A stretch of 64,000 nt of DNA from Kocuria massiliensis (GCF_900169715.1 NZ_LT835161.1:186001-250000), one strand, 5' to 3'. Positions 9,448 to 18,542 are shown, numbered from the stretch's first letter. Notes: generated by a model from the letters alone, not told the origin. Made by a program: numbers and translations.

Positions 9448-9748
9448 CGTGGCTCCATGGTTGGTTCCGGGAGAATGTCTCTATGTAAAGACAATAGGAG
9501 TTAACCGTAGCATGTGTCACCTACCGGCGGTCTACCCGCCAGTCTGTTCCGGGGGAGATTGAAGGGCATGTGCTGAGGCCCTTTGGTTCGGGGTCTGACC
9601 TGGATGAACTCCGTGCCGCTTGGGGCTTCGGGCGGGTAAGGTGGGCTCCGCACCTCGGCACGGTCTCTCGCGCCACGTAGCTACATCGGCAGCCTGCGCG
9701 ACCGACCTGTTTCCTCGAGGCACCTCATCACACTGGAAGGACGGTCGC
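9448..9748. other. Divergent gntR / rarD intergenic region
   Basis: About 300 bases between the GntR regulator (leftward) and rarD (rightward). It holds the short inverted repeat at 9476-9493 near the regulator. I see no gene and no clear consensus promoter. Confidence 0.5.
9476..9493. promoter_or_regulatory. Candidate operator of the GntR regulator
   Basis: TGTCT (9476-9480) and AGACA (9489-9493) form a perfect 5-bp inverted repeat with an 8-nt AT-rich spacer, about 30-45 bases upstream of the regulator's start codon. Size and position suit a GntR autoregulatory site. Confidence 0.4.
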
Positions 9749-10825
9749 ATGACCAACACCCCTGGTTTCCCCTCGCCCCAGGGGAACCCTGCGGAAGGCT
9801 CTGAACCCACAGAGTCGGCGTCCGGGCCCGAGCCCTTGGCAATTACCGGTGCCCTACCTGAGGTGATCGCCCCCGACGAGCCCTTACCTCGGTCCGCCCC
9901 GGGGAAGTCCCTGAAGACGGGATTCATCCTCGCTTTTATCTCCTACGGCCTCTGGGGCTTCCTGCCGCTGTATTTCGCGGCCATCACCCCCACCGGAGCC
10001 TTCGAGATTTTGGGATGGCGCATCGTCTTCTCCCTGATCTTGTGCCTCATTCTCGTGACCGTCACTCGGACCTGGGGGCGGGTGTCCTCGACGTTGCGGA
10101 ACCGTCGGGTCGTCTTGACGCTCGGCCTAGCGGGCGGAATCGTCTCGATCAATTGGTTGGTTTACATCATCGCGACAACCAGCGGGCACGTACTGGAAGC
10201 CTCGCTCGGCTACTTCATTAACCCCATCGCAACCATCGTGCTCGGCGTCGTCGTATTCCACGAAAAACTCCGCAAGCTCCAGTGGGCGGCGGTGGGTGTA
10301 AGCCTGGTAGCGATCGGGGTCCTGTCGGTCGAGTACGGCTCCGTGCCGTGGATTTCTCTGGCGATCGCGGGGACCTTTGCCCTGTATGGGCTGGTCAAAA
10401 AGAATGTAGGTGGGCGTGTTGACTCTCTGACCGGGCTCACCTTTGAAACCGCATGGTTGATCGTCCCGGCGGGTGTGGTGCTCAGCTTGGTGCAGATCTT
10501 CGCCGGCGGTCTGGCCTTTGGGCACATCGGAGCGGTCAAAACGGCCCTCTTGGTGGGGACGGGTGTGATCACGCTCGTTCCGTTGCTGACCTTCGCCGGG
10601 GCGGCCTCTCGACTGCCGCTCTCGTACGTGGGAATGGTGCAGTACTTCAACCCCATCATGCAGTTCCTCGTGGGCTACCTATTGCTCGGCGAACACATGT
10701 CCCTGGGGCGGTGGGTTGGATTCGGCATCGTGTGGATCGCCATCCTGATTCTCGTGATCGATGCTCTCCGAGCCGCTCGCTCCTACCGCATGGCCCTCCG
10801 GGCCTCACGAAAATTGGCTGGCTAG
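9749..10825 (+). CDS. rarD: RarD-type EamA/DMT transporter
   Basis: Inner-membrane protein of the drug/metabolite transporter superfamily, 358 residues. After a hydrophilic tail of about 50 residues come ten hydrophobic helices with RarD hallmarks: SYGLWGFLPLYF, WRIVFSL, SINWLVYI, LGYFINPI and FAGAASRLPLSYVGMVQYFNP. The ATG at 9749 is preceded by GGAAGGA; an upstream in-frame ATG at 9620 has no ribosome site. RarD homologues in E. coli are annotated for chloramphenicol sensitivity, but the true substrate is not established. Monocistronic, with unrelated flanking genes. Confidence 0.88.
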   Translation: MTNTPGFPSPQGNPAEGSEPTESASGPEPLAITGALPEVIAPDEPLPRSAPGKSLKTGFILAFISYGLWGFLPLYFAAITPTGAFEILGWRIVFSLILCLILVTVTRTWGRVSSTLRNRRVVLTLGLAGGIVSINWLVYIIATTSGHVLEASLGYFINPIATIVLGVVVFHEKLRKLQWAAVGVSLVAIGVLSVEYGSVPWISLAIAGTFALYGLVKKNVGGRVDSLTGLTFETAWLIVPAGVVLSLVQIFAGGLAFGHIGAVKTALLVGTGVITLVPLLTFAGAASRLPLSYVGMVQYFNPIMQFLVGYLLLGEHMSLGRWVGFGIVWIAILILVIDALRAARSYRMALRASRKLAG

Positions 10826-10972
10826 GGCAAACGCGGGGAGCGCGAGAGGGCCTTGGCGTTGTCCCTTCGGGGGGATGTGCTCTGGGGCACTAACTCTCTG
10901 GTACTCTTTCATCCCTGGCGGTCAACCCGCCGTCATCTTCATCCTGATCACTTCGCGCCCTGAAAGGCTCAC

Positions 10973-12292
10973 ATGACACAGCACGGTAATTCCGGGGCGC
11001 ATCGCACGCCCCCGTGGAGCGACGACGCCGCAACCGGCTCGTCCGAGGCAGCACGTCCCCAGACCGCCATGGGCGACGTCGTCACCAAGCAGAAGCTACC
11101 CAAGGTGGAATCGAAACGGTCGATCCTTCTTGGCGCCCTGTTCCTCATGGCCACCTCGGCCATTGGCCCGGGATTTATCACCCAGACCGCGACATTCACG
11201 GTTCAGATGGGTGCCGCCTTCGCGTTCGCGATCTTCCTCTCGATCATCGTGGATATCGCCGTGCAGCTGAATGTGTGGCGCGTGATCGGTGTGAGTGGCC
11301 TTCGCGCGGGCGAACTGGGCAATAAGATTCTGCCGGGCATCGGCGTCATCTTGGGCATCTTTGTGGTCTTCGGCGGCTTCGTGTTTAACGTCGGCAACGT
11401 CGCCGGTGGTGGACTCGGCATCAGCGCCATGACGGGGCTGGACCCGACCTGGGGCGGAATCATCACCTCGGTGTTGGCAATCCTCGTGTTCTTGTCCAAG
11501 AAAGCCGGGGTGGCCCTGGACAAGATCGTGGTGGTTTTGGGTGTCCTGATGATCCTGATTACCGGATATGTGGCCGTGATTTCCGGCCCTCCGGTGGGGG
11601 ATGCTTTCCGGCAAACCGTCTTGCCGGACAACGTGGACATGGTCGTGGTGACCACGCTCATTGGCGGAACCGTGGGTGGGTACATCACCTACGCCGGTGC
11701 GCACCGCATGATCGATGCCGGTGTTTCCGGGATCGAGGACGTCAAGGCCATTTCCGGAGCGTCGATCACCTCGATCGTGGTGACCGGCGTGATGCGTTAC
11801 CTGTTGTTCCTGGCGATCCTCGGCGTCGTCGCTGGTGGCGTGGCGCTGACCAGCTCGAACCTGGCGGCGGAGGCTTTCCAGCACGCGGCGGGTGACATCG
11901 GTTTGCGCCTCTTCGGCGTGATTCTGTGGGCCGCCTCGATTTCCTCTGTGATCGGTGCCGCGTACACCTCGGTGTCGTTCATGACCACCCGTCACACGAA
12001 AACGTGGATCCGCAACTTGCTGACCATCGTCATGATCGTGCTCTCGAGCCTCGTGTTCATGAGCCTCGGCAAGCCCCCGGCCACGCTGCTGGTCATCGCC
12101 GGAACCATCAACGGCTTGATCTTGCCGTTGGGCTTCACGGTGATCCTGATCGTTGCGATCTTCCGACGAGACCTCTTGCAGGGCTACAAGTACCCCAAGT
12201 GGTTGATCGTGGCCGGTGTGTTCGTGTGGTTGCTGACGCTGTACTTCGGCGTGAACGCCGTGCAGGGGCTCGCCAAGCTCTGGAACGGATAA
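10973..12292 (+). CDS. NRAMP-fold transporter (YcsG-like) lacking the metal motifs
   Basis: 439-residue membrane protein with about eleven hydrophobic segments after a hydrophilic N-terminus of 45 residues. Sequence pattern and genome context match the YcsG branch of the NRAMP superfamily. The first helix reads AIGPGF (residues 64-68), where metal-transporting NRAMPs have DPGN, and helix 6 reads TYAGAHRM where they have an MPHN-type motif. It is therefore unlikely to move divalent metals as classic NRAMPs do. GAAAGG precedes the ATG. It faces the KipI-KipA/biotin carboxylase operon, the company YcsG keeps in Bacillus, so an organic substrate such as 5-oxoproline is possible (inference). Confidence 0.82.
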   Translation: MTQHGNSGAHRTPPWSDDAATGSSEAARPQTAMGDVVTKQKLPKVESKRSILLGALFLMATSAIGPGFITQTATFTVQMGAAFAFAIFLSIIVDIAVQLNVWRVIGVSGLRAGELGNKILPGIGVILGIFVVFGGFVFNVGNVAGGGLGISAMTGLDPTWGGIITSVLAILVFLSKKAGVALDKIVVVLGVLMILITGYVAVISGPPVGDAFRQTVLPDNVDMVVVTTLIGGTVGGYITYAGAHRMIDAGVSGIEDVKAISGASITSIVVTGVMRYLLFLAILGVVAGGVALTSSNLAAEAFQHAAGDIGLRLFGVILWAASISSVIGAAYTSVSFMTTRHTKTWIRNLLTIVMIVLSSLVFMSLGKPPATLLVIAGTINGLILPLGFTVILIVAIFRRDLLQGYKYPKWLIVAGVFVWLLTLYFGVNAVQGLAKLWNG

Positions 12293-12319
12293 ATTCTGGC
12301 TCTCACGTCCAGAGATACA

Positions 12320-12360
12320 CAACGCGCCGGTGGGCCCATCACGGGTCCACCGGCGCGTTG
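12320..12360. terminator. Bidirectional terminator hairpin
   Basis: An 18-bp stem (12320-12337 with 12343-12360, one G-T pair) and 5-nt loop lie between two convergent genes. There is no long T tract on either side. Confidence 0.75.
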
Positions 12361-12376
12361 GCGTTAACGGCCGCGA

Positions 12377-14182
12377 TTAGGCCGTGGTGTCGATGCGCCC
12401 TATGACCTGGCCGGCGGTCAATTTCTGGCCCGGTTCAACGTCTCCACGGTGCAGCACGCCCGCGGCCTCGGCTTCAAGAGGCATCTCGGTCTTCATGGCC
12501 TCCAGAACGGCCACGACCTCGCCCAGCTCCACGGTGGCGCCATCTTCCGCGACCCAACGAACCAGGGAACCGTTCAAGGGTGCGGTGAGTTCGAGGTCGT
12601 CTCCCTCGCCGGATGCGGAATGAGTCGCGGCATTGTCGCCCGAGAACTGAACGCCGCCCAGGCCCTGAGCCAAGCCGGCACCGATGGCAGCCAGTGCGTC
12701 GGACGGGAACCGCACCTTTGTCAGGCGGCCCTCGATCTCGACGCCGGCCGTCACGGACCCCGTGGAGCCGCCGTCGGGCTCACCGAAGAGCGTGCGGTCC
12801 CTCAACTCCGGCGCACGGTAACCACCGTCCGCTTCCAAAGAGGGAGTCAGCACGTCCTCGATCCACGTGGTGTACACACGGAACGGATCGTTCGTGAAGT
12901 CCTCGTTGTCCACGACGGCGCGGTGGAAGGGGAGCGTTGTTGCGACGCCGGTCAGCACCATCTCATTCAGGGCGCGGCGGGCTCGTCGAAGTGCGGCCTC
13001 GCGCGTCGGTCCGGTCACGATCAGTTTCGCGAGCAAAGAGTCGAAGTCGCCGGCGACGGAGGATCCGGCGACCACTCCGGCATCCCAGCGTATCCCGGGG
13101 CCGCTCGGCACGGTCAGGGAGGTCACGGACCCTCCCGCCGGAAGGAATCCCCGGCCCGGATCTTCCGCGTTGATGCGGAACTCGATCGAGTGGCCCTTTG
13201 GTCGGAGCGGGGACTCGAGGGAGAGCTTCTCGCCCGCGGCGACGTCGAGTTGCAGACCCACGAGATCGACGCCGAAGGTTTCTTCCGTGACCGGGTGCTC
13301 GACCTGGATGCGGGTGTTGACCTCCAAGAACGAGATGAGTCCGTCCGATCCCACCAGGAATTCCACGGTGCCGGCGTTGACGTATCCGGCCTCGCGGAAG
13401 ATGGCACCGGAGGCATCCTCAATGTGGCGCAACTGCTCCTCTGTGAGGAACGGTGCCGGAGACTCCTCGACGAGCTTTTGATTGCGTCGCTGCAGGGAGC
13501 AGTCGCGCGTGCCCACCACGACGACGCCACCGTGCGCGTCGGCAATCACCTGCGCCTCCACGTGCCGCGGCTTCTCCAGGAAGCGCTCCACAAAGCATTC
13601 GCTCCGCCCGAAGGCGCCCTTGGCCTCGCGGGCTGCGGACTCAAACGCCGATTCGACCTCGTCTAGGTCCCGGACCACGCGCATTCCGCGGCCGCCACCT
13701 CCGTGGGCCGCCTTGATGATGATCGGCAGACCATGCTCCTCGGCGAAGGCCCTGGCCTGAGCCTCGTCTTCGAGGGGACCGTCCGTGCCCGGGGCCAACG
13801 GGGCGCCGGCCGCCGTCGCAATCGCGCGGGCCTGAATCTTGTCGCCTAAGGCCTCGATGGTTTCGGGGGACGGGCCGATCCACGTCATGCCGGCATCGCC
13901 CACGGCCCGGGCAAACTCCGCGGACTCGGCCAGGAATCCGTACCCAGGGTGGACGTCGGTGGCACCGGCGCGCTGGGCGATGTCGAGGAGTTTCTGGATG
14001 TTGAGGTACGTCTCCGCCGGAGAATTGCCTTCCAGAGCGTACGCCTCGTCGGCGAGGTGCACGTGGAGGGATTCGGCGTCGGACTCGGCATAGACGGCGA
14101 CCGTGCCGATACCCCGTTCGGCGCAGGCATGGATCACGCGGACGGCGATCTCCGAGCGGTTGGCGATCAGAACTTTGCGCAT
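12377..14182 (-). CDS. Biotin carboxylase with C-terminal biotin carrier domain
   Basis: 601-residue biotin-dependent carboxylase subunit. The N-terminal biotin carboxylase (residues 1 to about 450) shows MRKVLIANRSEIAVRVI, the ATP-grasp loop KAAHGGGGRGM, EVNTRIQVEHPVTE and RINAEDP. The C-terminal carrier domain holds LEAMKTEM with the biotinyl lysine at K564. Its start overlaps the end of the KipI-KipA gene by 16 bases, so the two are made together. BC, carrier and AHS1/AHS2 domains are the parts of urea carboxylase, here on two chains. The acyl acceptor is unknown; acetyl-CoA carboxylase is less likely, as no carboxyltransferase of that type is adjacent. Confidence 0.88.
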   Translation of the reverse strand: MRKVLIANRSEIAVRVIHACAERGIGTVAVYAESDAESLHVHLADEAYALEGNSPAETYLNIQKLLDIAQRAGATDVHPGYGFLAESAEFARAVGDAGMTWIGPSPETIEALGDKIQARAIATAAGAPLAPGTDGPLEDEAQARAFAEEHGLPIIIKAAHGGGGRGMRVVRDLDEVESAFESAAREAKGAFGRSECFVERFLEKPRHVEAQVIADAHGGVVVVGTRDCSLQRRNQKLVEESPAPFLTEEQLRHIEDASGAIFREAGYVNAGTVEFLVGSDGLISFLEVNTRIQVEHPVTEETFGVDLVGLQLDVAAGEKLSLESPLRPKGHSIEFRINAEDPGRGFLPAGGSVTSLTVPSGPGIRWDAGVVAGSSVAGDFDSLLAKLIVTGPTREAALRRARRALNEMVLTGVATTLPFHRAVVDNEDFTNDPFRVYTTWIEDVLTPSLEADGGYRAPELRDRTLFGEPDGGSTGSVTAGVEIEGRLTKVRFPSDALAAIGAGLAQGLGGVQFSGDNAATHSASGEGDDLELTAPLNGSLVRWVAEDGATVELGEVVAVLEAMKTEMPLEAEAAGVLHRGDVEPGQKLTAGQVIGRIDTTA

Positions 14183-15843
14183 GGGATGTTCTCCGTGAGG
14201 TTGGTGGGTGATTCGGGGTATGCGTTGGATGTCTTGTGGTGAAGTCGGACTGCGGTGCCGGGTGGCGCTTGGGCCAGCAGCCGAAGATGTTCGGGCTCCA
14301 CGACGCCGATCACCGGATATCCGCCGGTCACGGGGTGGTCCGCCATGAAGATCACGGGGTGACCATTCGGGGGAACCTGGATCGAACCGGCGACGACGCC
14401 TTCACTCGGCAATTCCTTAGCCTGCGCCGCATTCGTGCGGACCAGGGGAGTGGCGCCCTCGGTGCTTTCGGGAGGGGCCAAACGAACCCCCACACGGTTG
14501 CTTTCTTGGGCAACCCGCCACGTGAAGTCATTCAGCCGGTTGAGGGAGTCCTCGGTGAACCAGTCGTCGCGAGGGCCGGGGGTGAAGGGGATGTCGGTGA
14601 CGCCGTCGGCCGGCGGAAGGTCGACGGCGGGCCATGACATGAGGACGGCATGCCGCGGTTCCGGGCCGGCCTGAAGCATGGTGCCGCGGGTGATTGGGGG
14701 CGGTCCAAGCCGGGCAAGGGTGTCCGTGGCGGAACTGCCGAGCACGGCGTCGATCTGGAATCCGCCCCGGACGGCGACGTAGACCCGCAGGCCGCGCGTC
14801 GTCGGCCCGAGGGTGAGACGTTGCCCTTCCAGGAGAGCAAAGGGCCGGTTTTCCGGCCGGCGTGGCGGTTGGTCGCCGGACACAGTGACTTCGGTGCGGG
14901 CGCCCGTGACCGCCAAAACCGTGTCCCGAAGGGCGGTTAGGCTCAAGCCGCCGGCGGTATTCTCGAGCACGGTCGCTGCGGGATCGTTGCCCACGAGCCG
15001 GTTCGCCGACTCGGCCGCCTCGGCGTCGGCCCACCCTGAGGGGCTCACACCCCAGTCGATGTGTCCGCGACGGCCCGGGTCCTGAGCGATCGTCGAGAGC
15101 CCCGGCGCTTCGATGCGTATCGTGCCCTCATCCGGAGAGTCGCTCGGTTCGGCCGACGCGGATTCTTGTAATTCCATGCTTTCCCGGGTCGCGGTAAAGC
15201 GAACCCTCGTGCCTGGAGTAATGAGGGCGGGCACCTCGCGGGAAAGATCCCACACCGGAGAGTTCGTGGTGCCGATCAGCTGCCAACCGCCCGGAGAATC
15301 GCTGGGGTAAACGGCGGAAAAATCACCAGCCAAGGCGACGGATCCCGCGGGAACTTTGGTTCGAGGGCTGCTGCGTCGGGGCACGGTGAGTGGTGCGGTG
15401 TCATCGCCATCGGCGGGGACGAGATAGGCGAATCCGGGGGAGAATCCGGAGAATGCGGCGGTCCAATTGCGGCCCGAATGGCGGTCGATGACGGCGTCGG
15501 TCGAAATGCCCAGGTGTTCCGCGACGTCGTCCAGGTCCTCGCCGTGATACTGCACAGGCAGCTCCACGGTGTTCGCCTCGGAGGCTGATCCCGAGACCCC
15601 ACGCAGAGATCGCAGGTGTGCTGCCGTCCGGTGCGCCGCGTCGGTGGAGAGCCTGGACCGGAATCGAACGAGCACCGTGGTCGCAGCCGGAATGAGTTCG
15701 AGCTGGCCCGGTAGTGGCGAATGCGTCAGCGCCTCGTGGAGGGCCAAGACATCCTTGAGGTCGGGGCAGGTCACGAGGAGGGCAGAGCGTCCAACGGTGT
15801 GGACAGTCCTCTGATGGGCCGAATCGGCCGAGTCGTGGGTCAT
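14167..15843 (-). CDS. KipI-KipA fusion (5-oxoprolinase PxpB/PxpC-like, AHS1-AHS2)
   Basis: 558-residue fusion. The N-terminal half is a KipI/PxpB (AHS1) domain: LPVQYHGEDLDDVAEHLG, FSPGFAYL, PRRSSPRTKVPAGSVAL and YPSDSPGGWQLIG. The C-terminal half is KipA/PxpC (AHS2): IEAPGLSTIAQDPGRRGH, YVAVRGG, SNRVGVRL and MADHPVTGGYPVIG. These pair with LamB/YcsF (PxpA) in ATP-dependent 5-oxoprolinase, or act as the carboxyltransferase part of urea carboxylase. PxpA is not in the window. I chose the ATG at 15843 (GGAGAG upstream), because the longer frame would run through the terminator hairpin at 15903-15944. Confidence 0.88.
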   Translation of the reverse strand: MTHDSADSAHQRTVHTVGRSALLVTCPDLKDVLALHEALTHSPLPGQLELIPAATTVLVRFRSRLSTDAAHRTAAHLRSLRGVSGSASEANTVELPVQYHGEDLDDVAEHLGISTDAVIDRHSGRNWTAAFSGFSPGFAYLVPADGDDTAPLTVPRRSSPRTKVPAGSVALAGDFSAVYPSDSPGGWQLIGTTNSPVWDLSREVPALITPGTRVRFTATRESMELQESASAEPSDSPDEGTIRIEAPGLSTIAQDPGRRGHIDWGVSPSGWADAEAAESANRLVGNDPAATVLENTAGGLSLTALRDTVLAVTGARTEVTVSGDQPPRRPENRPFALLEGQRLTLGPTTRGLRVYVAVRGGFQIDAVLGSSATDTLARLGPPPITRGTMLQAGPEPRHAVLMSWPAVDLPPADGVTDIPFTPGPRDDWFTEDSLNRLNDFTWRVAQESNRVGVRLAPPESTEGATPLVRTNAAQAKELPSEGVVAGSIQVPPNGHPVIFMADHPVTGGYPVIGVVEPEHLRLLAQAPPGTAVRLHHKTSNAYPESPTNLTENIPCAKF

Positions 15844-15902
15844 GTGTCTCTCCATTAGTCCCATCGTAGTGGGCTGGAGCACCGTGCTTGAGCCAGACGG
15901 CA

Positions 15903-15944
15903 CACGAGCCGAGCGTTTCGGCATCCCGAAACGCTCGGCTCGTG
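15903..15944. terminator. Terminator hairpin between DUF gene and kipI-kipA
   Basis: A perfect stem of at least 18 bp (15903-15920 with 15927-15944), extendable to 19 bp with a 4-nt loop. It lies just downstream of the leftward gene ending at 15970. Confidence 0.8.
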
Positions 15945-15969
15945 AGGCAGACGCGGTGCGGACCGCGGA

Positions 15970-17160
15970 TTATTTGTAGGTGATCTTCCAGTCCGAGTCG
16001 TTGTACGCCGTCTTCACTTGGACCAGAACCGTTTGGTCATCCTTGGATGAATCCGGAAAATCGAGGGTCGCCTTCTTGCCCTGATCCAGATGCTCTTGGA
16101 AGACCAGATCGCCCTTGAGATCGTAGGCCGTGATTCTGATGTTCTCCTTGCTGAGGTTGGTCAATTCGCCCGTCTTCTTGGGCCCTTGGTAGGCAAAGGC
16201 CACAGAACCGTTGGTCTTCAGATCCCGATCGCCCTTGGACTGGACCGCGTTGGCATCGTAGACCTTGATCTCCCATTGGCCTTCGGTCTCAACGTCGAAG
16301 CCCTTCGGATTGCCAAAGAGGCCGTCAAGATCCAGCCAGTTGGACCCTACGGACGAATCGATGTCATTGGCGTAGAGGCCAGCGTGCTCATTCTTGTCAT
16401 CCAAGCCCCAGATCGAAAAGTTTGAATCGCCCTGGTACCAATACTCGAGGTAGTAGACCTTGCCGTCTTCGAGTTTGTCGGTCTTGACGGACTGCTCTCC
16501 GCTTCCGGAGAACTCCACGATCGGTTTGCTGTCGTTCGCGGGAATGTTCTTCTGCTGGGGTTTGGTGCCGCTGGGACCCGCACCGGTGGCGGAAGCCTGG
16601 GCGGGATGGCTCGCGGATCCGTCGCCGGACGATGTCGCCTTCCCGCTGGAGTCGGCGGCCTCGGAATTCGAGGAAACCTGGGAGGTTGCTTCGGAGTCAT
16701 TCCGGTGTCCGCCGATGACGCCCGTCAGGGCCAAGACCAACAAGACGACGAGCACCACCAGGATGGCGCCGATGATCGACAGAATTCCACCGGGGGATGC
16801 GAAGAAATTCTTCTTTTTCGGGGGCTGGTTCCACGTGTTGTCGTGATTCCACGCGGTGTTTTGCCCACCCTGAGCGGCATAAGGGTTCGGAGCCGACGAA
16901 CCGTTCTGGCTGTTCTGCTGGGAATCCCACGATTGCTGAGGATAGTGCTGCGTCGCCGCGGGTTCCGGAGTCGGTTCCTCCGGGATGGCGGAGGGGTCTT
17001 CCGGTCGGGCCGAGGGAACCGGGTTCCCGCGCTCATCGACCCAAAAAGGCCAACCTTGCGGCGCCGGGCCCCATTGCGGATCCGGACGCCAACCGGGATC
17101 GGGCTGCCATCCCTCGGGCGGCTTCGGCCAATTCGGTGGTGGGTTAAATCGGAGAGCCAT
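15970..17160 (-). CDS. Membrane-anchored protein with Pro/Trp-rich N-terminus
   Basis: 396 residues, function not recognised. The N-terminal 40 residues are a run of short W-P repeats (NWPKPPEGW, GWRPDPQWGP, GWPFW), like those before single-pass anchors in many actinobacterial proteins. A Q/N/S-rich linker follows, then KKK and one hydrophobic helix of about 25 residues (GGILSIIGAILVVLVVLLVL). The extracytoplasmic part of about 220 residues starts with a Ser/Thr-rich linker and continues into a probable beta-rich domain (VYYLEYWYQGDSNFSIWG). AAGGA precedes the ATG at 17160. It is transcribed alone, between two strong hairpin-bounded neighbours. Confidence 0.7.
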   Translation of the reverse strand: MALRFNPPPNWPKPPEGWQPDPGWRPDPQWGPAPQGWPFWVDERGNPVPSARPEDPSAIPEEPTPEPAATQHYPQQSWDSQQNSQNGSSAPNPYAAQGGQNTAWNHDNTWNQPPKKKNFFASPGGILSIIGAILVVLVVLLVLALTGVIGGHRNDSEATSQVSSNSEAADSSGKATSSGDGSASHPAQASATGAGPSGTKPQQKNIPANDSKPIVEFSGSGEQSVKTDKLEDGKVYYLEYWYQGDSNFSIWGLDDKNEHAGLYANDIDSSVGSNWLDLDGLFGNPKGFDVETEGQWEIKVYDANAVQSKGDRDLKTNGSVAFAYQGPKKTGELTNLSKENIRITAYDLKGDLVFQEHLDQGKKATLDFPDSSKDDQTVLVQVKTAYNDSDWKITYK

Positions 17161-17365
17161 TTGGGTTCCTTGGTCGAGTGATGTGGCTAATAATTGCCAT
17201 TTTGACAGAAAACTCTTCCAAAATTCCCACCTGGCACTAAGAGATGATGAATTCATCGGGGGACTTCGTCGTGTCAGAATCCGGAGGTTCTCCGTGGACT
17301 CCACCTGATGAGGGGTCTCCTCCGCCGTCCAGAGCCGCTCGTGGAGAGCCTCCTCAGGGGCCGCC

Positions 17366-17371
17366 TAGACT
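17366..17371 (+). promoter_or_regulatory. -10 box for a leaderless transcript of the CPBP gene
   Basis: TAGACT ends 7 nt before the ATG at 17379, the spacing expected when transcription starts on the A of the start codon. No clear -35 box or Shine-Dalgarno sequence is present. Confidence 0.4.
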
Positions 17372-17378
17372 GATGACC

Positions 17379-18542
17379 ATGGAAAACGACGCCGGCAGAC
17401 CGAGCACCCCCGATCCGCCTCAAGCCTCTCAAGGCTCCCCGCGCCCTACTTGGGGGATTTCAGAGCCTGCCGATGAAGGCCATCCGCAGGCAGCGGATCG
17501 TGCGAGCCTGGAGGCGGCCCGAGCCTATAAAGAGGCCGGAGCACCTCCGCTGAATCCCGTGCCGATCGAGGATATTCCCTACCACCGACTATGGCGTTCG
17601 GACCCCACCCATCGGTGGTGGAAGCCTCTCGTCGAATTCTGCATTTCCGGTCCGCTCTACATGGTGCTGGCCGTGCTGATTACGGTTCTCATGTTTGCCG
17701 CACCGGCGATCACCGGGGGTCCGAGACTCACCGTGGGTCCCAACGGATACCCCGATTCCATGTTGGATCATCCCTCGATCTTCGGCCTGATGTTCTTGAG
17801 TATCGCGATCATGGTGCCGTGCGTGCTCCTGGCCAGGTTCTTCATGGGCCCCCGGCCTCTCGGATTGATCTTTTCGGTCACCGGTCGGATGCGATGGGGA
17901 TGGCTGATGCGCTGTTTCATCGCCGGACTGGTGATTTTCATCCTCGCCCAGTTGGTGGGGGTCCTCCTGAGCGGCGGCATGCCGTCCCCCACGCTCCACG
18001 GCTCCGTGACCGTGTGGCTTCTCATCATCTCGATCATCCTGGTGCCCATCCAGTGCGTGGGTGAGGAACTGGCTTTTCGCGGATTTCTCTTGCAGTCCAT
18101 CGGCCGGTGGCTCAAACACCCTGCCTGGGCCGTGCTCTTGCCGGTGCCGCTCTTCGTGCTGAGCCACGGTTACGACCTGTGGGGGCTCATCAGCGTGGGT
18201 ATCCTAGCGATTATCGCCGGATTCCTGTGCATCGCCACCGGTGGCCTGGAGGCCTCGATAGGACTGCACGTCAGCAACAATCTCACCACCATTCTCTTGG
18301 GTGTTTTCGGAATGGCGGACCCCTTTGGCGCCACCGACATCGGCCCCTCGGAAGCCGTGATGACGGTGATCATCGACGGTCTCTACGCCGTCGTCGTGCT
18401 GTGGATGGCACGCCGTCAACAAGTCGAAACGCGCCGTCCGGCCGTTGTGGCCGCCCAATCCTGGCCGGGTTGGGCCCTGCATAACGCGGGCCTCGAACCG
18501 GTCACCGATCAGCACCACACCATCACTTGGAGGAAGTCATGA
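17379..18542 (+). CDS. CPBP-family intramembrane metalloprotease
   Basis: Type II CAAX prenyl endopeptidase/bacteriocin-processing (CPBP, Abi) family membrane protein, about 387 residues. A Pro-rich cytoplasmic tail of about 80 residues is followed by eight or so hydrophobic helices. Catalytic motifs are present: EELAFRGFLL (EExxxR), SHGYDLW and GLHVSNN (His/Asn). ATGs at 17373 and 17379 lack a ribosome site; I favour 17379 because of the leaderless-type -10 box. An even longer frame starts at 17244. Its stop overlaps the start of the M18 aminopeptidase as ATGA, so the two peptidases are coupled. Substrate unknown. Confidence 0.85.
   Translation: MENDAGRPSTPDPPQASQGSPRPTWGISEPADEGHPQAADRASLEAARAYKEAGAPPLNPVPIEDIPYHRLWRSDPTHRWWKPLVEFCISGPLYMVLAVLITVLMFAAPAITGGPRLTVGPNGYPDSMLDHPSIFGLMFLSIAIMVPCVLLARFFMGPRPLGLIFSVTGRMRWGWLMRCFIAGLVIFILAQLVGVLLSGGMPSPTLHGSVTVWLLIISIILVPIQCVGEELAFRGFLLQSIGRWLKHPAWAVLLPVPLFVLSHGYDLWGLISVGILAIIAGFLCIATGGLEASIGLHVSNNLTTILLGVFGMADPFGATDIGPSEAVMTVIIDGLYAVVVLWMARRQQVETRRPAVVAAQSWPGWALHNAGLEPVTDQHHTITWRKS

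Noticed and set aside
11096-12322. A 408-codon frame rich in His, Asp and Glu antisense to the NRAMP gene
   Set aside because: Charged, low-complexity composition is typical of the reverse complement of a membrane-protein gene.
12377-14182. Ordinary acetyl-/propionyl-CoA carboxylase alpha subunit
   Set aside because: Coupled to a KipI-KipA fusion, with no acyl-CoA carboxyltransferase beside it; kept only as an alternative.
15844-15924. Longer N-terminus of the KipI-KipA protein from the ATG at 15924
   Set aside because: It would translate through the terminator hairpin of the upstream gene and has no ribosome site; the ATG at 15843 has GGAGAG.
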